A stretch of 5,589 nucleotides of DNA from Methylobacterium sp. GTDB lineage: Bacteria; Pseudomonadota; Alphaproteobacteria; Rhizobiales; Beijerinckiaceae. The stretch covers positions 1-5,589 of the forward strand of contig JAJKJG010000050.1 of the NCBI GenBank assembly GCA_021154065.1, given 5' to 3'. The position numbers were made by a program, and so were the translations under genes. A model generated the notes under the pieces. The model worked only from the letters and a program-made list of their open reading frames with translations. It ran no database searches and was not told the DNA's origin. Of this stretch, positions 1-5,068 are shown piece by piece. Numbering within the stretch: position 1 is the first letter of the stretch; every line of letters starts with the position of its first letter.

Positions 1-531
1 AGGCGGCTCCATCGCGAGTGCGCGGGCAATGGCCACGCGCTGCTGCTGCCCGCCCGAGAGCTGGGCCGGGTACTTGTTCGCCTGCTCGGGGATGCGCACG
101 CGCTGAAGGTATTTCATCGCCGCAGCCTCGGCCTCCCCCTTGGGCGCGCCGCGCACCTTCATTGGGGCCAGCGTGCAGTTTTGCAGCACGGTCAAGTGCG
201 GAAAAAGGTTGAATTGCTGGAACACCATGCCGACCTCGCGCCGCACGGCGTCGAGGTTCTTGGCGCTGGCGCCGACCTCCATGCCGTCGACGACGATGCG
301 GCCTTCCTGATGGTGCTCGAGTTGGTTGATGCAGCGGATCATCGTCGATTTGCCGGAGCCCGAGGGGCCGCAGACGACGATGCGCTCGCGCTTGTGCACG
401 TCGAGATTGATGTTTTTGAGCACCTGAAACTTTCCGTACCACTTCTGGACCCCCTCCATCCGGATCATGATCTCCGGCGTCATCACATGCGGGACGGCAT
501 GATCGGGCGTGATGCCTGAGTCCTTGTCCAT
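1..531 (-). CDS. Polar amino acid ABC transporter ATP-binding protein (AapP/GlnQ type), 3' end cut by the window
   Basis: This is the cytoplasmic ATPase that powers the importer encoded just upstream in the same operon. The visible part is 177 residues. The Walker A motif GPSGSGKST is at about residues 55-63, the Q-loop ([10 protein letters not shown]) at about 103-112, and the ABC signature LSGGQQQR at about 158-165. Walker B, the D-loop and the H-loop lie beyond the left edge; the family is usually about 240-260 residues. I chose the ATG at 531 because GGGGAG (543-538 on the minus strand) lies 6 nt before it. Internal ATGs at residues 17, 22 and 25 lack such a site. The roughly 24-residue N-terminal extension and the wording around WYGKFQVL and [12 protein letters not shown] resemble rhizobial AapP. 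The gap to the upstream binding-protein gene is 90 bp and contains a hairpin. Substrate specificity cannot be read from an ATPase, so I give no gene symbol. Confidence 0.95.
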   Translation of the reverse strand, partial: MDKDSGITPDHAVPHVMTPEIMIRMEGVQKWYGKFQVLKNINLDVHKRERIVVCGPSGSGKSTMIRCINQLEHHQEGRIVVDGMEVGASAKNLDAVRREVGMVFQQFNLFPHLTVLQNCTLAPMKVRGAPKGEAEAAAMKYLQRVRIPEQANKYPAQLSGGQQQRVAIARALAMEPP

Positions 532-537
532 CGGGGG

Positions 538-543
538 CTCCCC
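538..543 (-). promoter_or_regulatory. Ribosome binding site of the ATPase gene
   Basis: GGGGAG on the minus strand lies 6 nt before the ATG at 531. It decides the start in favour of this ATG over the internal methionines at residues 17, 22 and 25. Confidence 0.65.
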
Positions 544-569
544 GTCTCGATCGCGTGGGGTGAAAGCGA

Positions 570-589
570 CGCGCCGCGAAAGCGGCGCG
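570..589 (-). promoter_or_regulatory. Intra-operon GC-rich hairpin between binding-protein and ATPase genes
   Basis: Positions 570-577 and 582-589 form a perfect 8-bp GC-only stem around a 4-nt loop (GAAA on the plus strand, UUUC in the operon transcript). It lies 33 nt after the stop codon of the binding-protein gene and about 40 nt before the ATPase start. No U-tract follows in the direction of transcription, so a full intrinsic terminator is unlikely. Hairpins here are known in other ABC importer operons, where they protect the upstream mRNA from 3' exonucleases or partly terminate, giving more binding protein than ATPase. That role is an inference for this site. Confidence 0.5.
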
Positions 590-621
590 CTTGGGCTGGC
601 GCGCCTGGGCTTCAAGTCCCG

Positions 622-1446
622 TCAGGACTTGGGCAGATCGACCTTGGGCAGTTCGGGCAAGTCGGAGCCGAGCCATTTCTGGTGGATGGCGTTCAACTCC
701 CCGTTGGCCTTGATGGTCTCGATGAATTTGTTGACCCAGGCCAGCAGTTCGTCCTGGTCCTTGCGCAGGGCGACGGCGTTGGGCTGGCGTCTGAGCACGA
801 ACTTCATCTCGTATTGGCCGGGCGCCATCTTCTCCAGCTCGCGAGCCACCACGTTGCTGAGGCCGATCGCGTCCACCTGGTTGGACAGGAGCGCCTGCAC
901 GGCGCTGGCGTCGTCGTCGAAGCGCATGATCTTGGCGGTCTTCGGCGCGACCTCGGTCAAGGCCGTGTCCTGGGTGCTCGCCCGCGCCACCGCGACGCGC
1001 ATGGTCTTGAGGTCGTCAGCGGTTTTGATCGCCGCCTTCTTGGGCGCGAGGAGGCCGATGTCGATGCTGGCGTAGGGTTCGGAGAACTGGACCTGCTTGG
1101 CCCGTTCGGGCGTCACGCCGAGCGAGGCGACGAGAAGGTCGACCTTGTTGGTCAAGAGATACGGGATGCGGTTCGGGCCCGTCACCGGCACGATCTCAAG
1201 CTGCGTTCCCATGTGCTTGGCCATCAGCCGCGCCACGTCGGCGTCGTAGCCGTCCGGCTTGTTCTCGGCGTTGGTGATGCCGAAGGGCGGGAAGTCGACC
1301 AGCATGCCGACCGTCAGCTTGCCCTTCTTCACGATGCTGTCGACCGTCTGGGCCTCCGCCGGCGCGGCGATCATGCCGAGCGGCAGCAGGACGCCGGCGG
1401 CGACGACGAGGCGGCGCAGGGGCGAGAACCGGGACGTGTGCTTCAT
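622..1446 (-). CDS. Periplasmic solute-binding protein of a polar amino acid type ABC importer (SBP family 3)
   Basis: This secreted protein captures the substrate in the periplasm and delivers it to the permease pair. It has 274 residues, usual for the family. Residues 1-32 are a Sec signal peptide: basic start with RR at 11-12, hydrophobic stretch at about 13-28, then APAEA with likely cleavage before Gln33. The mature part has family landmarks: a first strand KLTVGMLVDFPPF (43-55), GYDADVAR (67-74), GPNRIPYLLTNKVDLLVAS (90-108), and GVTPERAKQVQFSEPYA (110-126), whose Arg115 normally binds the ligand carboxylate. At the site where family members usually have an Asp for the ligand amino group, this protein reads VDAIGLSN (191-198), so Ser/Asn replaces Asp. 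The ligand is therefore uncertain. The start is firm: AGGAGG (1458-1453) lies 6 nt before the ATG. The gene follows permease 2 after 42 bp and precedes the ATPase gene. Confidence 0.95.
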   Translation of the reverse strand: MKHTSRFSPLRRLVVAAGVLLPLGMIAAPAEAQTVDSIVKKGKLTVGMLVDFPPFGITNAENKPDGYDADVARLMAKHMGTQLEIVPVTGPNRIPYLLTNKVDLLVASLGVTPERAKQVQFSEPYASIDIGLLAPKKAAIKTADDLKTMRVAVARASTQDTALTEVAPKTAKIMRFDDDASAVQALLSNQVDAIGLSNVVARELEKMAPGQYEMKFVLRRQPNAVALRKDQDELLAWVNKFIETIKANGELNAIHQKWLGSDLPELPKVDLPKS

Positions 1447-1452
1447 GAGTTT

Positions 1453-1458
1453 CCTCCT
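1453..1458 (-). promoter_or_regulatory. Strong ribosome binding site of the binding-protein gene
   Basis: A perfect AGGAGG lies 6 nt before the ATG at 1446. It is the best Shine-Dalgarno site in the operon, in keeping with binding proteins being needed in excess over membrane and ATPase subunits. Confidence 0.75.
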
Positions 1459-1488
1459 GATCTCGTGACGACCTTGTGAAGCGGGATG

Positions 1489-2145
1489 TCAGCGCTGCGA
1501 CGCGGCGGCGTAGCGGGCTTCCAGGCGGCGGCTCAGCCAAGACAACGGCCAGCACAGGGCAAAGTAAAGCCCCGCGACGATCCCGAACACCAGGAATGGC
1601 CGGAAGGTCGCGTTGTTGACGATCTGCCCGGCGCGGGTGAGTTCGGTGAAGCCGATGATCGCGGCGAGCGACGTGCCCTTGATGAGCTGGACCAGGAAGC
1701 CGACCGTCGGGGCCACGGCCACCTTGAGGGCCTGCGGCAGCACGACGTAGCGCATGAGGCCCGGATAGCGCAGGCCGAGCGCCGTTGCGGCCTCCCATTG
1801 GCCGCGCGGGACGGCCTCGATGCTGCCGCGCCAGATTTCGCCTAGGAAAGCGCTGGCGTTGAGCATCAGGCCGAGCGCCGCGGCGACCCAGGGGTTGACT
1901 TCGAGCCCCAGGAAGGGGACGCCGAAGAACACCAGAAAGAGCTGCATCAGCAGCGGCGTGCCCTGGAACAACTGGATGTAGCCGTTCGCCGCGTAGCGGA
2001 GCGGCTTGACATCGGACGTTCGGCCAAGCGCGACCGCGAGGCCGCCGACGGCGCCGCCCACGAAGGCGATGGCCGACAGCGCGATCGTCCACTGCACGGC
2101 GCTAAGAAGAAAGAGGAACTCGTTCCAGCTGAAGGGACGGATCAT
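1489..2145 (-). CDS. Amino acid ABC transporter permease 2 (HisM/GlnP type)
   Basis: One of two inner-membrane subunits that form the translocation channel. At 218 residues it has the usual length of the His/Glu/Gln/Arg/opine permease family. Hydrophobic stretches suggest about five membrane segments: residues about 13-40, 60-80, 86-104, 144-166 and 183-205. The segment YIQLFQGTPLLMQLFLVFFG (56-75) is the family's hallmark. The EAA loop that docks on the ATPase is intact: EAATALG (118-124), then VVLPQAL (134-140) with the conserved Leu-Pro. The ATG at 2145 has GAGGA 6 nt upstream, and this site overlaps the stop codon of permease 1; only 9 bp separate the genes, so translational coupling is likely. 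It probably pairs with permease 1 as a heterodimer. Confidence 0.95.
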   Translation of the reverse strand: MIRPFSWNEFLFLLSAVQWTIALSAIAFVGGAVGGLAVALGRTSDVKPLRYAANGYIQLFQGTPLLMQLFLVFFGVPFLGLEVNPWVAAALGLMLNASAFLGEIWRGSIEAVPRGQWEAATALGLRYPGLMRYVVLPQALKVAVAPTVGFLVQLIKGTSLAAIIGFTELTRAGQIVNNATFRPFLVFGIVAGLYFALCWPLSWLSRRLEARYAAASQR

Positions 2146-2151
2146 GGCGCG

Positions 2152-2156
2152 TCCTC
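2152..2156 (-). promoter_or_regulatory. Ribosome binding site of permease 2, overlapping the permease 1 stop codon
   Basis: GAGGA on the minus strand lies 6 nt before the ATG at 2145. It shares two bases with the TGA stop of permease 1 (2157-2155). Ribosomes finishing permease 1 would uncover or occupy this site, consistent with equal production of the two subunits. Confidence 0.65.
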
Positions 2157-2826
2157 ACCGGCGGTCCGGGTAGGCGAAGGCGACGCGCTGGATGGCGGCG
2201 AACACCGTCGAGAACAGGAGGGAGAGGCCCAGATAGATGATCGTCACCACAATGTAGATTTCAAAGCTGCGAAACGTCCGCGATTGAATATTGTTGGCCA
2301 TCGATGTCAGCTCTTCGGCGGAAATGGCGGACACGATGCTGGAGCTGAGCATGAGAAGGATGAACTGGCTAGTCAGGGCCGGATAGACGGCGCGCAAGGC
2401 GGGCTTCAGGACGACGTAGCGGAACACCTGCAGCCGCTTCAGGCCCAGCGCCGCCCCGGCTTCGATCTGACCCTTGCTGATCGACTCGATGCCGGCGCGG
2501 ATGATCTCGGTCGCGTAGGCGCCGACGTTGACCACCATGGCGAGCAGCGCGGCCTCGTTCGCCGAGAGCCGCAGTCCCAGCGCCGGCAGGCCGAAGAAGA
2601 TCAAAAAAATCTGCACCAGGAACGGCGTGTTGCGGATGACCTCGATGTAGGCGTCGATCAGCCAGCGCACGGGGCGCGGGCCGGCCGTCTTGCCGAGCGC
2701 GCCCAGGATGGCGACGACGAGGCCGATCAGCATGGCGGCCGCGGAGAGCTGGATCGTCAGCCACGTCCCTTCGAGCAGCTCGCCGAAGGCTTCGAACACG
2801 GCGCCGAACTGGAAGGTGTAATTCAC
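2155..2826 (-). CDS. Amino acid ABC transporter permease 1 (HisM/GlnP type), GTG start
   Basis: First gene of the importer operon: an inner-membrane channel subunit of 223 residues. The N-terminus NYTFQFGAVFEAFGELLEG is typical of full-length members. Hydrophobic segments lie at about 21-45, 66-85, 91-108, 150-170 and 189-212. The hallmark IRNTPFLVQIFLIFFGLPAL is at 64-83. The ATPase-docking loop reads IEAGAALGL (121-129), followed by VVLKPAL (138-144); the conserved Pro is kept, but the usual Leu before it is Lys141. The start must be the GTG at 2826, because an in-frame TGA lies only 21 nt upstream (2850-2848) and no other start codon intervenes. Ribosome binding is imperfect: AAAGG ends 4 nt before GTG, while a better GGAGG (2846-2842) is 15 nt away. 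Permease 2 follows after 9 bp. Confidence 0.94.
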   Translation of the reverse strand: MNYTFQFGAVFEAFGELLEGTWLTIQLSAAAMLIGLVVAILGALGKTAGPRPVRWLIDAYIEVIRNTPFLVQIFLIFFGLPALGLRLSANEAALLAMVVNVGAYATEIIRAGIESISKGQIEAGAALGLKRLQVFRYVVLKPALRAVYPALTSQFILLMLSSSIVSAISAEELTSMANNIQSRTFRSFEIYIVVTIIYLGLSLLFSTVFAAIQRVAFAYPDRR

Positions 2827-2991
2827 GACGCCTTTCCCTTTCCTCCGTCAAAGGGCCGACCGCCGAACCCCCGGCCCAGGCGCTTCGCGATCATGCGGGC
2901 GGCCCTCCGCCGCTAGGCCGGAAACGGCATCGGCATGATGCAACATCGGGATGATCAATGCGTCCGACCCCATCGCGGGTCCACATGAAGC

Positions 2992-3005
2992 GTGGATCGA
3001 TCCAC
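2992..3005. repeat. Perfect 14-bp palindrome GTGGATCGATCCAC
   Basis: Positions 2992-2998 and 2999-3005 are exact reverse complements with no spacer. The site lies about 166 bp upstream of the permease 1 start, in the divergent region. A gapless dyad suits a dimeric DNA-binding regulator, but no regulator gene is in view, and chance cannot be excluded. Confidence 0.4.
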
Positions 3006-3037
3006 AGGGCGATGACGGCCCGCGAGGGACAGATGGG

Positions 3038-3052
3038 CCTTCGACTCGAAGG
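3038..3052. repeat. Perfect 15-bp inverted repeat CCTTCGACTCGAAGG
   Basis: Seven-base arms (3038-3044, 3046-3052) flank a single central base. As RNA it could form a 5-bp stem with a 5-nt loop. It is followed four bases later by a second hairpin, CCGCC-TCCC-GGCGG (3056-3069). Both would fall in the 5' leader of the importer mRNA if transcription starts upstream of 3070. Confidence 0.4.
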
Positions 3053-3129
3053 ACGCCGCCTCCCGGCGGATCATGAAGGACCGCAGTTCTCCCGCCGATC
3101 CGCTTGACCGCTGCCGAGCAGGCCGGGTC

Positions 3130-3183
3130 CGCAATCAGGTTCGGCTGACGATTCACGCGATTGCGAGCGGCGCGGCGCCGCAA
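3130..3183. repeat. Three alternating CGCAA/TTGCG half-sites able to form two competing stems
   Basis: CGCAATC (3130-3136) pairs with GATTGCG (3159-3165) over a 22-nt loop. The TTGCG part of the second arm (3161-3165) can instead pair with CGCAA (3179-3183), extended by GCG/CGC around a bulged A at 3166. The two stems exclude each other. The cluster ends just before the proposed rpsU -35 box and could be an operator or a leader structure. The function is unknown. Confidence 0.35.
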
Positions 3184-3188
3184 AGCGT

Positions 3189-3217
3189 GCTACACGGCCT
3201 CGCCATCCCTATATAAG
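3189..3217 (+). promoter_or_regulatory. rpsU: Candidate sigma-70 type promoter for rpsU
   Basis: TATAAG (3212-3217, five of six matches to TATAAT) is preceded after 17 bp by GCTACA (3189-3194), which matches only the ACA of TTGACA. The AT-rich CTATATAAG stands out from its GC-rich surroundings. Transcription would begin near 3224, leaving a leader of about 60 nt before the S21 start. The -35 box is weak, so this is a candidate only. Confidence 0.42.
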
Positions 3218-3284
3218 ATGGCTGTCGAACGAGGGATCGCGAGCCCGCGGTCCGGGATTCGTCTGACTGACGATTGGACAAACT

Positions 3285-3545
3285 TTGCAGGTGCTCGTCC
3301 GCGACAACAACGTCGACCAGGCGTTGAGGGTGCTCAAAAAGAAGATGCAGCGGGAAGGCGTTTTCCGCGAGATGAGGCAGCGGAAAGCGTACGAGAAGCC
3401 CTCGGAGCGCAAGACCCGCGAGAAGGCGGAAGCCGTGCGACGAGCGCGGAAAGCCGCACGCAAGCAGGCGCAGCGCGAGGGCCTGATTCCGATGCCTAAG
3501 CGTCCGGCCCGCCCGCCCGGCCGCCCGGCGGCGCCGCGCTTCTAA
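3285..3545 (+). CDS. rpsU: 30S ribosomal protein S21
   Basis: Small basic protein of the 30S subunit, located near the mRNA exit and anti-Shine-Dalgarno region, and involved in initiation. The 86-residue product has the S21 core: [20 protein letters not shown] at 1-20, then [20 protein letters not shown] (24-43) and a highly basic helix rich in Arg, Lys and Ala (about 44-66). It ends in a Pro/Arg/Gly-rich tail (about 70-85), as in many alphaproteobacterial S21 proteins. The start appears to be TTG at 3285, giving the conserved Met-Gln-Val-Leu-Val beginning. An in-frame TGA lies 21 nt upstream at 3264, no ATG is available, and the next alternative is GTG at 3291, which would drop the conserved first two residues. 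The ribosome binding site is poor: only GGA (3276-3278), 6 nt before TTG. The gene ends in TAA, 168 bp before cbpA. Confidence 0.95.
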   Translation: MQVLVRDNNVDQALRVLKKKMQREGVFREMRQRKAYEKPSERKTREKAEAVRRARKAARKQAQREGLIPMPKRPARPPGRPAAPRF

Positions 3546-3555
3546 GTTTCGCGGC

Positions 3556-3577
3556 CCGCCTCCTTCCCGAGGGGCGG
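3556..3577 (+). terminator. Weak hairpin after rpsU
   Basis: CCGCC (3556-3560) plus CC (3562-3563) can pair with GG (3571-3572) plus GGCGG (3573-3577), with T3561 bulged and a 7-nt loop. It begins 11 nt after the rpsU stop. No T-tract follows, so intrinsic termination is doubtful. A second stem in this gap, GCGCGC at 3630-3635 and 3644-3649, is equally unproven. Either could reduce read-through from rpsU into cbpA. Confidence 0.3.
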
Positions 3578-3703
3578 CGTCGGATGGTTGCGGTCGGCCA
3601 CAGCGGATTGTGTTTGCCGGCCCGCCCGTGCGCGCCTGTCCTCGCGCGCGGTTGACCTAGCCACGCGCCGCGTTCTGAGCGAAAACCCCCTTCGTGACGA
3701 GCC

Positions 3704-3708
3704 GGAGG
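3704..3708 (+). promoter_or_regulatory. cbpA: Ribosome binding site fixing the GTG start of cbpA
   Basis: GGAGG lies 5 nt before the GTG at 3714. The reading frame stays open upstream to a TTG at 3588, but those 42 extra residues match no family, whereas the GTG gives [11 protein letters not shown], the standard J-domain beginning. Confidence 0.75.
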
Positions 3709-3713
3709 AGCCT

Positions 3714-4625
3714 GTGAGCGAGGACCCTTACGATGTCTTGGGCGTGAAGCGGGACGCCTCTCCCGAGGAGATCCAAAAGGCGTATCGCGGCCTGGCGAAA
3801 AAGCTGCACCCGGACCTCAACCCAGGCGATCGCGAGGCCGAGGAGCGGTTCAAGCGGGTCTCGGCGGCCTACAGCCTGTTGAGCGATCCCGACAAGCGGG
3901 CGAAGTTCGATCGCGGCGAAATCGACGCCTCCGGGGCCGAGCGCCCGCAGCGCCCGTTCTACCGCGATTTCGCGCGGGCCGGGGGAGAGCACGACCCGTA
4001 TGCGACCAACGCCGGTTTCGCCGATTTCGCGGGGTCGGACGACATCTGGTCGGAACTCTTCCGGCGCGGCGGCCGCGCGCACGTCCGCATGTCGGGCGCG
4101 GACGTTCACTACCGTCTGCCGGTCGCGTTTTTGGAAGCCGTCAACGGCGCGACCAAGCGCATCACCTTGACCGACGGCGCGAGCCTCGATCTCACGATCC
4201 CCGCGGGCGCGCAGGACGGCCAAATTTTACGGATGAGGGGGAAGGGCCAGCCTGGCGTCGGCGGCGGTCCGCCCGGCGACGCGCTGGTTGAACTCGCGGT
4301 GCAGCCGCACGCGTTCTTCACCCGCGACGGCGACGATATCCGGCTTGAGTTGCCGATCAGCCTGACCGAAGCGGTTCTGGGCGGCCGCGTCACGGCGCCG
4401 ACCCCGACCGGCCCGGTGACGATGACGGTGCCGAAAGGGTCGAACACGGGCTCGGTGCTTCGCCTCAAAGGCAAGGGCGTCGCGCGGCCGGACGGGGGGA
4501 GGGGGGACGAGTACGTGGCGCTGAAGGTCGTGCTGCCTCAACCGAACGACCCTGACCTGGAGGCGTTCGTGCGCGACTGGGCGGTTGGGAAAGCTCAGGA
4601 CCCCCGCCAAGGCATGGAGGCGTGA
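3714..4625 (+). CDS. cbpA: Curved DNA-binding protein type DnaJ co-chaperone (CbpA-like)
   Basis: A cytoplasmic class B J-protein that stimulates DnaK ATPase and delivers clients; E. coli CbpA also binds curved DNA. From the GTG start it has 303 residues, close to the 306 of E. coli CbpA. The J-domain spans about 4-69, with YDVLGV (6-11), the essential HPD triad at 32-34 and [20 protein letters not shown] near its end. A Gly/Phe/Asp-containing linker follows (about 70-115, including AGFADFAG). Two DnaJ C-terminal beta domains come next: the first begins near [20 protein letters not shown], the second near [17 protein letters not shown]. There is no CxxCxGxG zinc-finger repeat, which excludes classical DnaJ and favours CbpA. 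The adjoining cbpM-like gene supports the assignment. The stop codon directly touches the cbpM start, indicating one transcript. A clear heat-shock promoter is not visible; TTGACC at 3652-3657 lacks a good -10 partner. Confidence 0.93.
   Translation: MSEDPYDVLGVKRDASPEEIQKAYRGLAKKLHPDLNPGDREAEERFKRVSAAYSLLSDPDKRAKFDRGEIDASGAERPQRPFYRDFARAGGEHDPYATNAGFADFAGSDDIWSELFRRGGRAHVRMSGADVHYRLPVAFLEAVNGATKRITLTDGASLDLTIPAGAQDGQILRMRGKGQPGVGGGPPGDALVELAVQPHAFFTRDGDDIRLELPISLTEAVLGGRVTAPTPTGPVTMTVPKGSNTGSVLRLKGKGVARPDGGRGDEYVALKVVLPQPNDPDLEAFVRDWAVGKAQDPRQGMEA
4616..4620 (+). promoter_or_regulatory. cbpM: Ribosome binding site of cbpM, inside the end of cbpA
   Basis: GGAGG lies within the last codons of cbpA, 5 nt before the ATG at 4626. 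It supports that ATG over the second ATG at 4635, which would be 14 nt away, and points to translational coupling. Confidence 0.65.
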
Positions 4626-4973
4626 ATGATCGACATGCACGAGTTCCAGATGCGGGCGCGGATCGAGACCGAAACCTTGCAAGCCTGGATCGAGGCAAGC
4701 TGGCTCGTCCCCCGTCGCACCTCCGCTCGAACCGAAGCGGCGCCGTCATTCACCGAGGCGGACCTTGCGCGGGCTGAACTGATCCGGGACCTGAAGGACG
4801 ACCTCGGCGTCAACGACGACGGAGTCGCCGTGATCCTCAACCTTGTCGATCAAATCCATGGCCTGCGGCGCACCCTGGGCGACCTTTTGCAAGCGGTCCG
4901 GGCCCAGCCCGAGAGCGTCCAGCGGCAGGTCGCAGCCCGGCTGCGCCAGGTCGAGCCGCCGTCCGGCAGCTGA
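4626..4973 (+). CDS. cbpM: Chaperone modulator CbpM (MerR-like fold)
   Basis: Small cytoplasmic protein which in E. coli binds the J-domain of CbpA and inhibits its co-chaperone and DNA-binding activities. It has 115 residues, against 101 in E. coli. Features shared with CbpM are an N-terminal MerR-like helical part, TLQAWIEASWLVPRR (about 17-31), a beta-wing-like FTEADLARAELIRDLKDDLG (42-61), then GVAVILNLVDQIHGLRRTLGDLL (66-88). The last segment corresponds to E. coli GIAVALTLMDDIAHLKQE and is probably a coiled-coil helix. A charged tail follows (about 95-110). The start ATG immediately follows the cbpA TGA with no gap, with GGAGG 5 nt before it. This arrangement would give matched synthesis of chaperone and inhibitor. 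The assignment rests on fold pattern plus neighbour; sequence identity to E. coli CbpM is modest. Confidence 0.88.
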   Translation: MIDMHEFQMRARIETETLQAWIEASWLVPRRTSARTEAAPSFTEADLARAELIRDLKDDLGVNDDGVAVILNLVDQIHGLRRTLGDLLQAVRAQPESVQRQVAARLRQVEPPSGS

Positions 4974-4982
4974 TCCCGAGCA

Positions 4983-5068
4983 CGGCGGCTGACAGTGACA
5001 AGGCCGGGCTCATGCCCGTCCTTGCCGCGAGTCGCGATCGGCTTGAGAGCGCCGCTGTCAAGCCGCCG
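4983..5068. terminator. Nested inverted repeat between convergent genes, possible bidirectional terminator
   Basis: Outer arms 4983-4995 and 5055-5068 pair over 13 bp with only A5060 bulged; T4996-G5054 and G4997-C5053 may extend this. Inside lies a second hairpin, 4999-5009 with 5014-5024, of ten pairs with one C/T mismatch and a TCAT loop. A small stem CGCG-AGT-CGCG follows (5026-5036). The whole could fold as a three-way junction. The right arm includes the stop codon of the Do-like gene. There is no T-tract on either strand, so termination in both directions is inferred from position and structure. Confidence 0.45.

Larger units (their letters stand above)
2827..3284. other. Divergent gene-free region between the importer operon and rpsU
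   Basis: I see no believable gene in these 458 bp. Open frames here have Arg/Pro/Gly-rich translations without family motifs. The region must hold the minus-strand promoter of the importer operon, but I could not identify convincing -35/-10 boxes or a sigma-54 site for it. It contains several short perfect inverted repeats, listed separately, and on the plus strand a plausible rpsU promoter near 3189-3217. Two small GC stems with 4-nt loops, at 2898-2911 and 3056-3069, may be chance in such GC-rich sequence. No tRNA or known riboswitch was recognised. Confidence 0.6.

Noticed and set aside
682..1479. A 265-codon open frame antisense to the binding-protein gene
   Set aside because: Its translation is rich in Gly, Val, His, Arg and Asp without recognisable motifs. 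The opposite strand encodes a clear family 3 binding protein with signal peptide and ribosome binding site. Long antisense frames are expected at this GC content.
1196..2092. A 298-codon minus-strand open frame longer than permease 2 itself
   Set aside because: It runs in another frame across both permease 2 and the binding-protein gene, is Arg/Pro/Ala-rich, and has no membrane or domain pattern.
2925..2960. Sigma-54 promoter on the minus strand, suggested by a TTGCA near 2940
   Set aside because: The base pattern at the -24 position does not resemble TGGCAC, so only half the consensus is present.
3020..3110. Glycine riboswitch in the importer leader, suggested by GGGAGA and CGAAGG fragments on the minus strand
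   Set aside because: The order and spacing of the conserved core are wrong, and the expected CUCUCAGGCA-like segment is absent.
2848..3183. Possible small minus-strand gene (111 codons) upstream of permease 1
   Set aside because: It has no recognisable family, low-complexity Arg/Pro/Gly composition and no convincing ribosome binding site. It fills what is more simply an upstream regulatory region.
3161..3499. A 112-codon plus-strand frame overlapping rpsU
   Set aside because: It is a shifted frame over the S21 coding sequence with no family resemblance, while the S21 frame is unmistakable.
3652..3680. Promoter for cbpA with -35 TTGACC
   Set aside because: The -35 box is good, but at spacings of 16-18 bp the -10 candidates (such as TTCTGA or CTGAGC) fit neither the housekeeping nor the heat-shock consensus.
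3588..3713. N-terminal extension of the DnaJ-like protein from a TTG at 3588
   Set aside because: The 42 added residues match nothing in J-proteins. The GTG at 3714 has GGAGG 5 nt upstream and gives the standard J-domain start and the normal CbpA length.
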